From contig JANXRS010000474.1 of the NCBI GenBank assembly GCA_025356745.1, forward strand, positions 1 through 40,204: a DNA stretch of 40,204 nucleotides, read 5' to 3'. The first letter of the stretch is position 1; every line of letters starts with the position of its first letter. Below the pieces are notes generated by a model. It was not told the DNA's origin and made no database searches. It saw only the letters and a program-made list of their open reading frames with translations. Positions 23,747 to 31,889 of the stretch are shown here, piece by piece. The position numbers and the translations under genes are program-made. The DNA is from Arcicella sp. Lineage in GTDB: Bacteria > Bacteroidota > Bacteroidia > Cytophagales > Spirosomataceae.

Positions 23747-24104
23747 TCAGTAATTACACAATTTCTACAAAGCAAATTTAATCAAACTCCCTATCTACTT
23801 TTCAGCTTGTTCCGAAAATTCATTAATCATTCTACTCGCTACAATAACACTAATCGAAAGAACTTCGTGTCCTAAAACTTTCCCCATTAAATAATATCCT
23901 GCCGTCTCCATTTTTAAATAGGAATATTATTTTGTAAACTTTCAGAAGTACCTAAACGAATAACATTCAATGACTTATAAACAGGTTTTACTTCAAACAT
24001 ATTGAAGTAAATATTTACTAAAGCATACAATTCGTAGTATCAGAAAGGTTTTCTGGAAGTAAATTTAAGTGTCAAATCGTTCCGCCAGAATTAATAATTA
24101 AGTC
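23747..24104 (-). pseudogene. Uridine/nucleoside phosphorylase remnant
   Basis: No intact ORF is present, but minus-strand fragments in different frames line up with a PNP/UDP-family uridine phosphorylase. The N-terminus reads DLIINSGGTI, an in-frame stop, then HLNLLPENLSDTTN. A middle piece reads VIRLGTSESLQNNIPI. The C-terminal region METAGYYLMGKVLGHEVLSI continues SVIVASRMINEFSEQ before a stop. The order is preserved, but long internal stretches are missing from a gene that is normally about 280 codons. Intact members cleave uridine to uracil and ribose-1-phosphate. The rest of the gap 23696-24125 is only the terminator. Confidence 0.8.
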
Positions 24105-24125
24105 AGTTAGAGATATTTTTACGAT

Positions 24126-25661
24126 TTATTTTATCTTTTTATTTTTCAAAATAATGGCTGAAGGTGGATTTTTTCCTTTAAATCTCAATTCTTCTAAATC
24201 TACATAACCTTTTCTTAAAAATGAGCCTAAAATGATATCAGAATCTCCATCATTATCTACGTCCTCAACATCCATAACCATCCATTTTCCAAAATTTGCT
24301 TCCTTGAACGTATTAACTTTAAATTGATTATTCCCTTGATTATTAAACATGAGAAAACCTTCGTGCGGCATTTGTTTTGGGTTAGTAAAGAAAGAAATAG
24401 CAGCAATATCCAAATCTCCGTCCATATCAAAATCAGCTGCAACTGCCTTAGCAGCCCCGTGCATAGGATAAAAATAACTTTGCTTGAAGTAATTTTTTGT
24501 GTCATTCAAGAAAATTCTAATACCGTGATAGGCTTTCAAACTGATAGATAAATCAGCATTATCACCGTTTGAATAAATAATATCCGTAAATCCGTCTTTA
24601 TTGAAATCAATTAAGTCTATATAACTTGAACCATAGACCGAAGGAAATTTCAATACTTGTTTCTCTTCAAAATTACCCTTCCCTTTATTGTAAAAGATAA
24701 AAACACCTTCTCGTGCTTGAGTCATTAACACAACGATGTCAGGTATATTATCTCCGTTCATATCCTTAATGTAGCTTTGTCTTGCCCCAGGTAAAGATTT
24801 AAGCACATGAGGTTTCATATTTCCTCCTTCATACCAAGTCAGATTACCCATTTCATTGCCAAAATTACAAATCAAAATATCTTCCATAGTATCCTGATTC
24901 AAATCACCGTAAGACATTTGAACTGGTCTTCTTAATTTATCAAGTACAATTTGAGAATCTTTTTTGGAATTAATTTTAACCAAAGAACCCTTCGACAAAT
25001 CGTTGGGATCCATAATTCCTAAGGTTAGAGCATTGAACGATTGGTTTTTAAAGAAAATATCAGAAACAGGGCTTGAAACTGGAATTGAATCAATGACAGA
25101 AAACTTTGAATCATATTTTTTGATAAAACTATTATTTCCTCGCCAAGCTATATAAGTTTCTTGTGTAGATGGATTAAATTTCACACAGGTAACAGCCGGC
25201 ACTTTTTGAATATTTCCATAAATTTTACTTATTTCAAAACCAGATAATCCAAGCGTTACTTTTTCTTTTTGAGTTTGGGGAATTGGCTTTTCTGGAGCAT
25301 TGTCCATGTAATATTTAATAATTTTTTGCCAATCTTCATTGTCTATGAGTGGTTTTTCGGGGTAAATATTTTCTCCAAGAATTATTGGTAACTCTTCTTC
25401 ACTATATTTTGAATATAATTTAAAATTGTCAGCCTCCAGTCCGAGCCTCGTAGCCATATTTGGTAAAACTCCATTCTTCCAGATATGTTTAGGTAATAAA
25501 GTCGGCTCAGGAAATTGATGACAACTGGAACAATAAATTTTAGCTAATTCAGCACCACTTTTACCACTTGGTTTAGGAGGAACATAACTTTCCTCAGTCT
25601 TTTTCTTTACGCAACTTAAAAAAAATAACATAAAAAATAAAAGCAAATAATTTTTCAACAT
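24126..25661 (-). CDS. Lipoprotein with cytochrome c heme motif and FG-GAP/VCBS repeats
   Basis: Starting at the internal ATG at 25661 gives 511 residues with a proper lipoprotein signal (LKNYLLLFFMLFFLSC, Cys17); the longer track start adds 31 residues with no sense as a signal peptide. A class I-like heme motif CSSCH is at residues 44-48 (IYCSSCHQFPEP), followed by a helical cytochrome region to about 150. Several FG-GAP/VCBS calcium-type repeats follow (SYGDLNQDTMEDILICNFG, IDFNKDGFTDIIYSNG, ADFDMDGDLDIAAISF, VEDVDNDGDSDIILGSF). This suggests an envelope-anchored redox protein with a beta-propeller. Partner and electron acceptor are unknown. Confidence 0.88.
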   Translation of the reverse strand: MLKNYLLLFFMLFFLSCVKKKTEESYVPPKPSGKSGAELAKIYCSSCHQFPEPTLLPKHIWKNGVLPNMATRLGLEADNFKLYSKYSEEELPIILGENIYPEKPLIDNEDWQKIIKYYMDNAPEKPIPQTQKEKVTLGLSGFEISKIYGNIQKVPAVTCVKFNPSTQETYIAWRGNNSFIKKYDSKFSVIDSIPVSSPVSDIFFKNQSFNALTLGIMDPNDLSKGSLVKINSKKDSQIVLDKLRRPVQMSYGDLNQDTMEDILICNFGNEMGNLTWYEGGNMKPHVLKSLPGARQSYIKDMNGDNIPDIVVLMTQAREGVFIFYNKGKGNFEEKQVLKFPSVYGSSYIDLIDFNKDGFTDIIYSNGDNADLSISLKAYHGIRIFLNDTKNYFKQSYFYPMHGAAKAVAADFDMDGDLDIAAISFFTNPKQMPHEGFLMFNNQGNNQFKVNTFKEANFGKWMVMDVEDVDNDGDSDIILGSFLRKGYVDLEELRFKGKNPPSAIILKNKKIK

Positions 25662-25790
25662 GGAATAGCTATTAAAATAATAGCACCTTAAAATTAAGAT
25701 TATAAAGTGCTTAAATGAAAGATTAGGAAGATTCAATTTACACAAAGAATTCAATAAAATTATAGGTAAAACTTTCAGTCATTACATAAA

Positions 25791-26774
25791 TTAGAATAAC
25801 TGAGCTATTTTGGTTCGCTGACGACTTTTAAATCCAAATTTAGGAGAATAATTATCCGATTGCTTAGAATAATATCCTTCAGCATTGTAAGGTCGTTTAC
25901 GTGGATGAGTTTTACATTCGTCTGAACAAGCACCATCCATTACTTTTAAACAACTTGGACATATCGCTAAATGAGCATTACACTCAGGATTAGCACAATT
26001 CACCATAAAATCCGATTGAGTTTCGCAGATATGACATTTAGAAATCACCGCAGGATTCACGGCATTTACGTTGGTCGTAACTCTATTATCAAATACATAA
26101 CATTTTCCTTCAAAATCTTCTCCACCTTCTTCTAAACCGTATTTTATAATACCTCCATGCAATTGATAAACATTCTCAAATCCCCGTTCCAGCAAGTAAG
26201 CAGAAGCTTTTTCGCATTTGATTCCACCTGTGCAATACGTAATAATCTTCTTATTTTTCAAATGTTCAATCTCTTGAATATGATCGGGTAATTCTCGTAG
26301 ATTTTCCATATCGAAAGTAATTGCTCCTTTAAATTTTCCAACATTATGCTCATAATTTGAACGCATATCCACTAAAACAACTTCTGGATCGTTGTGGTAC
26401 ATTTCCTTGAAATTAGCTGGCGTTAGGTGCTTTCCTGTGCGTATACGAGGATTTACCCCTAAATCAGAGTTGACAATTTCTTCTTTTACACGTACATGAA
26501 GTTTCACAAAAGCGTGTGCCTCGTGTTCTTCAATCTTGAAATCAAAATTTGTACCTGCAAAAAGAGGGTCATTTTTAAGCCAAGTCATGTACTTTTGACA
26601 ATCTTCGGTCAGTCCTGAGACCGTTCCATTCAACCCTTCCGGGGCAATAATTATTCTGCCGAGAAGATTATTTTCGATACAAAACAAATGATGTTTTTCT
26701 CGATATGCCTCCACATCAGGGATAGACGTATAATTGTAATAAAGAATTATGCTGTATGGCTTCATCTTCAACAT
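25791..26774 (-). CDS. trhO: tRNA uridine(34) hydroxylase TrhO (rhodanese-related)
   Basis: A 327-residue YceA/TrhO family protein. An acylphosphatase-like N-terminal domain (ILYYNYTSIPDVEAYREKHH, PEGLNGTVSG) precedes a rhodanese domain with active-site loop ITYCTGGIKCEKAS and GFENVYQLHGGI. A C-terminal cysteine-rich region follows (CHICETQSDFMVNCANPECN, CPSCLKVMDGACSDECKTH). TrhO uses O2 to hydroxylate the wobble uridine on the way to 5-methoxyuridine-type modifications. A second ATG three codons in (26765, MKPYSIILYY) is an equally possible start. Single-gene transcript. Confidence 0.93.
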   Translation of the reverse strand: MLKMKPYSIILYYNYTSIPDVEAYREKHHLFCIENNLLGRIIIAPEGLNGTVSGLTEDCQKYMTWLKNDPLFAGTNFDFKIEEHEAHAFVKLHVRVKEEIVNSDLGVNPRIRTGKHLTPANFKEMYHNDPEVVLVDMRSNYEHNVGKFKGAITFDMENLRELPDHIQEIEHLKNKKIITYCTGGIKCEKASAYLLERGFENVYQLHGGIIKYGLEEGGEDFEGKCYVFDNRVTTNVNAVNPAVISKCHICETQSDFMVNCANPECNAHLAICPSCLKVMDGACSDECKTHPRKRPYNAEGYYSKQSDNYSPKFGFKSRQRTKIAQLF

Positions 26775-27010
26775 GAGTTACAGAGTTGTGGGTTAGTTAT
26801 TTTAAATAATTACAAAGTTACAAAAGATTGGAATAACAAAGATTCATTAACGTTTTTGATATTTAAAATAACAAATCATATTTCAATCACTTGATAATCA
26901 GCTATTTCTAAATTAAATTAAAGCTACACTTATTTCTTCCACATTTTTTACAGAAATTTGTACTCATTATATTAATAATTCAACAATCCACTATTAACAA
27001 TTACGAGCGA

Positions 27011-27652
27011 ATGCACATAGCTATTACTGGAAATATCGGAGCGGGAAAAACGACTTTAGCCACAAAATTATCTGAACATTTTGGTTGGGAAGTTTTATAT
27101 GAAGCCATAGAAGGCAATCCCTACCTCCCGCCGTTTTATGAAGATATGCCTCGATGGGCTTTTCATTTGCAAATGTATTTCTTGAAAAGTCGTTACGAAC
27201 AGGTTTTACAAATTCAGAAATCTAACCGTAAAATTATTCAGGACCGTACAATTTATGAAGATGCACATATTTTTGCGATGAATTTATACAAATCGGGCAT
27301 CATGTCAGCTCACGATTATACGACTTATCGGGGAATTTTCGATTTAATGATGCGTTCCGTAAAAGCTCCTGATTTGACTATATATTTGAAGGCAGATTTA
27401 CCTAAATTAATCTCGCAAATCAAAAAAAGAGGGCGTGATTTTGAAGCCAATATATCAGAAAAATATTTGGCTGATTTAAACGAACATTATGAAGAATTTA
27501 CAAGGAATTACAAGGAAGGGAAACTATTAGTTTTAGATGTAAATAACCTTGATTTTGTGAATAATCCTAAAGATTTAGCCACTATTATTACCAAAGTAGA
27601 CAAAGCATTATTATACGATAAACCGCTTGAATTAGCGTTTGAAAATCAATAA
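27011..27652 (+). CDS. Deoxynucleoside kinase
   Basis: A 213-residue dNK/dGK-type kinase that phosphorylates deoxynucleosides with ATP in the salvage pathway. The P-loop GNIGAGKT is at residues 7-14, followed by YEAIEGNPYLPPFYEDMPRWAFHLQMYFL and the DRT motif in IQDRTIYEDAHIFA. A lid region IKKRGRDFE carries arginines. The substrate preference (dA, dG or dC/T) is not decidable by eye. It is transcribed alone; the 236-bp region before it shows no clear promoter box. Confidence 0.92.
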   Translation: MHIAITGNIGAGKTTLATKLSEHFGWEVLYEAIEGNPYLPPFYEDMPRWAFHLQMYFLKSRYEQVLQIQKSNRKIIQDRTIYEDAHIFAMNLYKSGIMSAHDYTTYRGIFDLMMRSVKAPDLTIYLKADLPKLISQIKKRGRDFEANISEKYLADLNEHYEEFTRNYKEGKLLVLDVNNLDFVNNPKDLATIITKVDKALLYDKPLELAFENQ

Positions 27653-27715
27653 TTTTTATGGCAAATTTGTCTAACTTTCAAGAACTTAGCGTTAGTACTA
27701 ATTGTTATAAATACA

Positions 27716-27750
27716 CAAAAAAGTCCCTCCAAAATTAATTGAAAGGACTT
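27716..27750 (-). terminator. Terminator of tRNA-Leu
   Basis: On the minus strand AAGTCCTTTCAA pairs with TTTTGGAGGGACTT (12 bp including two G-U pairs) around a short loop and runs into TTTTTT. It begins 4 bp after the tRNA 3' end. Confidence 0.8.
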
Positions 27751-27753
27751 TCG

Positions 27754-27837
27754 TGACGATGAGGAGATTCGAACTCCTACAGGATTACTCCCACTACCAC
27801 CTCAAAGTAGCATGTCTACCAGTTTCACCACATCGCC
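27754..27837 (-). tRNA. tRNA-Leu (anticodon GAG)
   Basis: An 84-nt class II tRNA: acceptor GGCGATG/CATCGTC (one G-U), anticodon stem CTACT/GGTAG with loop TTGAGGT (anticodon GAG, reading CUC/CUU). The variable arm is long (GGGAGTAATCCT), and the T arm is AGGAG-TTCGAAT-CTCCT. The discriminator is A and CCA is not encoded. The long variable arm and GAG anticodon make the leucine assignment firm. Confidence 0.95.
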
Positions 27838-27849
27838 ATTTTGATGTTG

Positions 27850-27880
27850 CAAAAATAGGCAAAAAATAGTTATTTGCAAA
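27850..27880 (-). promoter_or_regulatory. Promoter of tRNA-Leu
   Basis: The minus strand reads TTTG, exactly 19 bp, then TATTTTTG, matching the Bacteroidota consensus. The start would fall about 5-7 bp before the mature tRNA. Confidence 0.78.
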
Positions 27881-27998
27881 GGAAAATAAAGTCGATATAT
27901 AGGATTTAGGGTTTGATGTTCGTTAAAATGTTCGTTATCAATGATTTAAATTTTCGTTTTAGTTTTATAAAAAAACATTTACAATAAATAAAAACACA

Positions 27999-28394
27999 AT
28001 GGCATTAGAATTTGAAGGAAATTTAGTTAAAGTATTGTCTGAAGTGACAGGACAAGGAAAAAATGGTGCTTGGGTAAAGCAAGATTTTGTATTGGAAACT
28101 GAAGACCAATACCCTAAAAAAGCCTGTTTTACGGCATGGGGCGACAAGGCCGCAGAGTTGAAAACCTTTTCATTGGGCGAGAAATTAAGAGTAACATTTA
28201 GTATAGAATCTCGTGAATATAACGAACGTTGGTACACTGATTTGAGAGCCTTTAGAATTGACCAAGTTGGAGCATCATCGTCTGTGTCTTCTTCAGCACC
28301 CGCTCAAAATCAAGGTTCATCGGCACCAAGACAAGCACCACCCGTGGCTGATTTGCCATCTTTTAGTGCAGATGATCAAGACTTACCGTTTTAA
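27999..28394 (+). CDS. DUF3127 protein with SSB-like acidic C-terminal tip
   Basis: A 131-residue cytosolic protein. The first 85 residues are a DUF3127 domain (LEFEGNLVKVLSEVTGQGKNGAWVKQDFVLETE), which resembles an OB fold in strand pattern and in its WVKQDFVLET core. A Ser/Ala/Gln-rich linker (about 88-118) follows, and then the tip FSADDQDLPF. Single-stranded DNA-binding proteins have the same layout: OB fold, disordered linker, acidic tip ending in PF that recruits repair and replication enzymes. The function of DUF3127 is not established. It is a single gene with its own terminator. Confidence 0.88.
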   Translation: MALEFEGNLVKVLSEVTGQGKNGAWVKQDFVLETEDQYPKKACFTAWGDKAAELKTFSLGEKLRVTFSIESREYNERWYTDLRAFRIDQVGASSSVSSSAPAQNQGSSAPRQAPPVADLPSFSADDQDLPF

Positions 28395-28402
28395 CAAAAA
28401 AG

Positions 28403-28437
28403 AAAAGGCTCGCTGAATCAAATTCAACGAGCTTTTT
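28403..28437 (+). terminator. Terminator of the DUF3127 gene
   Basis: AAGGCTCGCTGAAT pairs with ATTCAACGAGCTTTTT (one internal mismatch) around a 3-nt loop and ends in a T run. Confidence 0.85.
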
Positions 28438-28452
28438 AGTATTCAAAACATT

Positions 28453-29772
28453 CTACACCCCAACCGCACAGAGCCACTCTGGACGAGTTGTTACTACCTT
28501 AGCCCGCAACTCGTTTAAAATCGAATATAATCCAAAATAGGTACGGTTAATGTATAATCCATGTTGTGAACCTCTGGCTACTTTTGAGGTTTTTAACTCT
28601 TCTAAGCTTTGCAGTTTTTCAGCGTATTTATAAACACTTTCAAAGTAATTATCATCGGCAAAATCAAACTCATCTGAGGCAAAAGGCTTACCCAACAAAT
28701 AAATCATTTCTCTGAATAAATCTGTAAAGAAAATGGCTTCCTTATCATTGTCATATTGGGTAATAAACTCTAATTTTCTAAAAATATCAACCGTTTTGTC
28801 ATTGTCAAGCAAAGTGTCAAAATTGAGCAAAGCAAAATAATTATCGTAGAAAAAATCAGGAATAACTTTTATACAACCAAAATCAATTACACCTAAAGTA
28901 CCATCTTGTCGCATCAAAAAATTGCCAGGATGAGGGTCTGCATGAACTTGTTTGAGGGTATGAATTTGATAATCGTAGAAATCCCAAAGCAACTGTCCAA
29001 CGCTATTCTTAGCTTCTTGAGAAGGATTTGTAGCTAAAAACTCATTCAAATGTTGCCCCTGTAACCAATCCATCGTCAAGATTTTATCACAAGAATATTC
29101 AGCATAATATTTAGGAAAAAACAAACCTTTAATATGTGAACAAGCCTCCGAAATCTCAACTGAACGCTTTAATTCGAGAACATAATCGGTTTCTTCCAAT
29201 AACTTTTCACGTACTTCTCCCATATATCTGTCCACATCTTTTTCGTTCAAGCCAAACATGGCAATTGCGATAGGTCGAATCATGTTCAAATCACTCCCAA
29301 TACTCTCAGAAACACCAGGATATTGCACCTTAACCGCTAATTCTTTTCCATCTTTTGTAGCTTTATGAACTTGTCCAATTGATGCGGCATTGGCTGCATT
29401 CATTTCAAATGTATCAAAAATTTCTTGGGGTGCTTTACCAAAATATTTGTTGAAAGTTTTCACTACCAAAGGACCAGAAAGCGGAGGAGCCGAATATTGA
29501 GACATGGCAAATTTCTCACGATACGCCCTTGGAAGCATTCCTTTATCCATACTCAACATCTGAGTAACTTTGAGAGCAGACCCTTTCATTTCACTCAATG
29601 ATGAATAAATATCGGCGGCATTATCTTGGTGCAATTCTTCCTTTGTAGTATCAGAATTAATTATTTTTTTAACATTATACTTCAAATAATTTCCCCCAAT
29701 TTTCACCCCAGTCTTAACAAATTGCATTGACCGAGCGACTTTTGATGTAGGAATTGAATTTTGTTCTTTCAT
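28453..29772 (-). CDS. ABC1/UbiB-family atypical kinase
   Basis: A 439-residue member of the ABC1 (AarF/UbiB/COQ8) family. Signatures are the KxGQ-type segment GSALKVTQMLSMDKGMLP, an Ala-rich loop NAANAASIGQVHKAT in place of the P-loop, the ATP lysine in AVKVQYPGV, the catalytic region HADPHPGNFLMRQDG and the DFG motif VIDFGCIKV. In ubiquinone-making bacteria UbiB supports quinone synthesis. This organism carries menD, so a role in quinone or other lipid handling is only inference. It follows a TetR-like gene by 11 bp and clearly forms an operon with it. Confidence 0.92.
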   Translation of the reverse strand: MKEQNSIPTSKVARSMQFVKTGVKIGGNYLKYNVKKIINSDTTKEELHQDNAADIYSSLSEMKGSALKVTQMLSMDKGMLPRAYREKFAMSQYSAPPLSGPLVVKTFNKYFGKAPQEIFDTFEMNAANAASIGQVHKATKDGKELAVKVQYPGVSESIGSDLNMIRPIAIAMFGLNEKDVDRYMGEVREKLLEETDYVLELKRSVEISEACSHIKGLFFPKYYAEYSCDKILTMDWLQGQHLNEFLATNPSQEAKNSVGQLLWDFYDYQIHTLKQVHADPHPGNFLMRQDGTLGVIDFGCIKVIPDFFYDNYFALLNFDTLLDNDKTVDIFRKLEFITQYDNDKEAIFFTDLFREMIYLLGKPFASDEFDFADDNYFESVYKYAEKLQSLEELKTSKVARGSQHGLYINRTYFGLYSILNELRAKVVTTRPEWLCAVGV

Positions 29773-29783
29773 AAAAATAAAAT

Positions 29784-30416
29784 TTAACGGTTTTGATACA
29801 TAAATTTTGCGAAATCAAGCACCGTATCGAGTGCAGATGAAGCGATTAAATCAAAAGAAGTATTCACAGATTTTTCAATCATAGCATCGGTTTGCTCAAA
29901 GCCTTTCGATTTATCTTTTACCCAAAAGTCTAGCACCATCAAAAATTGAAGCCAAAAAGCGTCTGGATAACGTTGATCCAAAAATTTACGAGGTTGAACT
30001 TCACGACTTTCTTTCCCTTCCATTACTAAATCGCTAGCATATTCTTTAAAAGCTATCTTCAAATCCGTCATGAAAATGGGTGTTTTCATGCGTCTTTTAT
30101 CAATCAAACGCCAAGTTTGAGAGGCATAACTACGATTATTCTTTAAGAACTCAACCCATGTGTAGTAAAAAGCCAATAATTTTTCTCTGACACTATAAGT
30201 TGAATAAACAGAATCAGATTCAATCTTAGCAATCGTTTCTTTAAAAAAACCTAACCAAATATCACTTTCCAAAAGTTCGAAAGAATTAAAATGGTCATAG
30301 AATTCAATTTCCTTCATTTTTAGTTTTTTCATAAATGAAAAAACAGAGGCTGGAGACGTTCCATTTTCAAGAAAGAACTCAATGTATGCTTGCTTTATTT
30401 TTTCTACTTTTTCCAT
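29784..30416 (-). CDS. TetR-like protein, partner of the ABC1 kinase
   Basis: A 210-residue all-helical protein. The N-terminal 50 residues (KVEKIKQAYIEFFLENGTSP then VFSFMKKLKMKEIEFYDHFNSFELLE) fit a TetR-type helix-turn-helix, with the usual FYxHF-like end of the recognition helix (EFYDHFNSF). The rest looks like a TetR C-terminal ligand domain. In Bacteroidota such proteins sit next to ABC1-kinase genes. It may repress its own operon through the palindrome at 30431-30445. The DNA-binding part is divergent, so a non-regulatory role is possible. Confidence 0.75.
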   Translation of the reverse strand: MEKVEKIKQAYIEFFLENGTSPASVFSFMKKLKMKEIEFYDHFNSFELLESDIWLGFFKETIAKIESDSVYSTYSVREKLLAFYYTWVEFLKNNRSYASQTWRLIDKRRMKTPIFMTDLKIAFKEYASDLVMEGKESREVQPRKFLDQRYPDAFWLQFLMVLDFWVKDKSKGFEQTDAMIEKSVNTSFDLIASSALDTVLDFAKFMYQNR

Positions 30417-30430
30417 GATTTTTTAATAAA

Positions 30431-30445
30431 CTTACCTTAAGTAAG
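30431..30445. promoter_or_regulatory. Candidate operator of the TetR-ABC1 operon
   Basis: CTTAC-CTTAA-GTAAG is an interrupted palindrome 15 bp upstream of the TetR-like ATG, a usual place and size for an autoregulatory TetR site. No binding data. Confidence 0.4.
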
Positions 30446-30502
30446 GATAACACGCAGGTTAAAAACATTGTTTCTTTTTTGAGGATTAATTCAAATTTAT
30501 TA

Positions 30503-30540
30503 CAAAAAAAACTGCTTCTCAATGACAGAAAAGCAGTTTT
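30503..30540 (-). terminator. Terminator of the metalloprotease gene
   Basis: On the minus strand AAAACTGCTT pairs with AAGCAGTTTT (10 bp) around a 13-nt loop and continues into TTTT. It lies about 20 bp after the gene stop. Confidence 0.88.
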
Positions 30541-30558
30541 AGCATTTTATAATATTAT

Positions 30559-31845
30559 TTATTTGTCTATCACCATCTTTTGTGATGAAGTTTCACTGCC
30601 TGCAACCACCCGAATAATGTATATTCCTGTTCGTAAATTCTCAGTTTTTATACTATACAGACTACTTTTTTGTGCATCATAAACATCTTCGTACACAGAA
30701 ATTCCTCTTAAATCAAAAACGCTAATATTAACGCTTTTTTCTCCTTTGAATAAGACTCGTAAATTAGCAATTGATTTTGCAGGATTTGGTTCGATACTAA
30801 TTGTTAATTTTTCCGTTTCTGTTAAAATTTCAAGACTTAATAATAATTTTTTTCTTTTTAAACTTAACGCTAAGGCTAACCTTGTACGACTTTTTTGGTC
30901 ATTCGTAAATGTATTCATACAGCGGTCGGGTGAATAATCCATATAATTCTCAATCATATTCATTCGGATTACACCACCACAATTTGAAGTTAATTTATTG
31001 CAAGTAGTACCATCATTGAGTTTTTCAATCTGAGGAGTATCATTACAAAAATCATCTCCACAATTTGAATCACCATTAGGGTGAAGCAAACCTAACCAAT
31101 GTCCTACTTCGTGTGTGACAGTTCTTCCTAAATTATACGTTGGATTCAAATTGCCACAGCAAGTACCAAAATTAGTATAATTGATAATTACACCATCAAA
31201 AATATTTTGTTCTGCAATCAATGAACCATCTGCTTCGAGGCCGATTAAATCACTATCATAAGGAAATTCTGAATAACCAATTGTCCCATTTTTACTTTTT
31301 ACTACCCAAATATTAAGGTATTTTTCAAAATCCCAATGAATAATATTGGCAAGAATTTTGTTATCATATTGCAAATCAAAATTTTGCTGTGCAACATAGG
31401 TTCTGGTTATTCCAGTAGTTGCATTTCCTTTGGGATCTTTCTGAGCTAATTCAAACTCTATTTCCATATCAGCACCCACTGGATTTATATTAGATCCATT
31501 TGTACCGACTTTCTTGCGATAATCGTCATTCAAAACTTTAATCTGCGACTTTATTTGTTCATCCGAAATATTGGTATTATTTGTCCCACCAATAAAATTT
31601 GAAGTATTATTATGAACTATATGAACCACCACTGGAATTTTATAAATTTTTGCGGTAACCCTTAGCATCTGCCCTGCATTCGTATTTTCCAATGCTCTCA
31701 GTTGATGTTCAAATTCAACTTGCTGTTTTATCCAATTTGGGTTATTTACTTGCTTAATTTTATTTCCAATTGAAAACCCACAACGTTCTTGAGCAAAACC
31801 AAAAGTTGAAAAAAATACCAATAAAATTCCTAAATAATTTTTCAT
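30559..31845 (-). CDS. Secreted M43 (pappalysin-like) zinc metalloprotease with T9SS sorting domain
   Basis: I start the gene at the internal ATG at 31845. It gives 428 residues with a signal peptide MKNYLGILLVFFSTFGFAQ; the longer track ORF starts inside a repeat hairpin. The zinc motif HEVGHWLGLLH (HExxHxxGxxH) and the Met-turn region NYMDYSPDRCMN place it in M43. Paired cysteines (NCGDDFCNDT, TSNCGG) are typical. The last 75 residues (SIEPNPAKSIANLRVLF, FDLRGISVYED, LRTGIYIIRV, SQKMVIDK) are a type A type IX secretion sorting domain. The protein is therefore probably exported through the outer membrane by T9SS and attached to the surface or released. Confidence 0.93.
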   Translation of the reverse strand: MKNYLGILLVFFSTFGFAQERCGFSIGNKIKQVNNPNWIKQQVEFEHQLRALENTNAGQMLRVTAKIYKIPVVVHIVHNNTSNFIGGTNNTNISDEQIKSQIKVLNDDYRKKVGTNGSNINPVGADMEIEFELAQKDPKGNATTGITRTYVAQQNFDLQYDNKILANIIHWDFEKYLNIWVVKSKNGTIGYSEFPYDSDLIGLEADGSLIAEQNIFDGVIINYTNFGTCCGNLNPTYNLGRTVTHEVGHWLGLLHPNGDSNCGDDFCNDTPQIEKLNDGTTCNKLTSNCGGVIRMNMIENYMDYSPDRCMNTFTNDQKSRTRLALALSLKRKKLLLSLEILTETEKLTISIEPNPAKSIANLRVLFKGEKSVNISVFDLRGISVYEDVYDAQKSSLYSIKTENLRTGIYIIRVVAGSETSSQKMVIDK

Positions 31846-31855
31846 ATAAAAACAA

Positions 31856-31873
31856 ACGAATCTCCAGATTCGT
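31856..31873. repeat. Inverted-repeat element, copy 1
   Basis: ACGAATCTCCAGATTCGT is a near-palindrome (8-bp arms, 2-bp centre). Its core is the exact reverse complement of copy 2 at 31890-31907. It lies in the presumed 5' leader of the metalloprotease gene. Confidence 0.8.
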
Positions 31874-31889
31874 GTAAGTTTCATAAAAA

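Noticed and set aside
27916-27937. ATGTTCGTTA direct repeat upstream of the DUF3127 gene
   Set aside because: Two 10-bp copies with a 12-bp period are present, but no promoter or regulator can be tied to them.
30479-30682. 67-residue plus-strand ORF
   Set aside because: It covers the metalloprotease terminator and the antisense of the sorting domain; no protein features.
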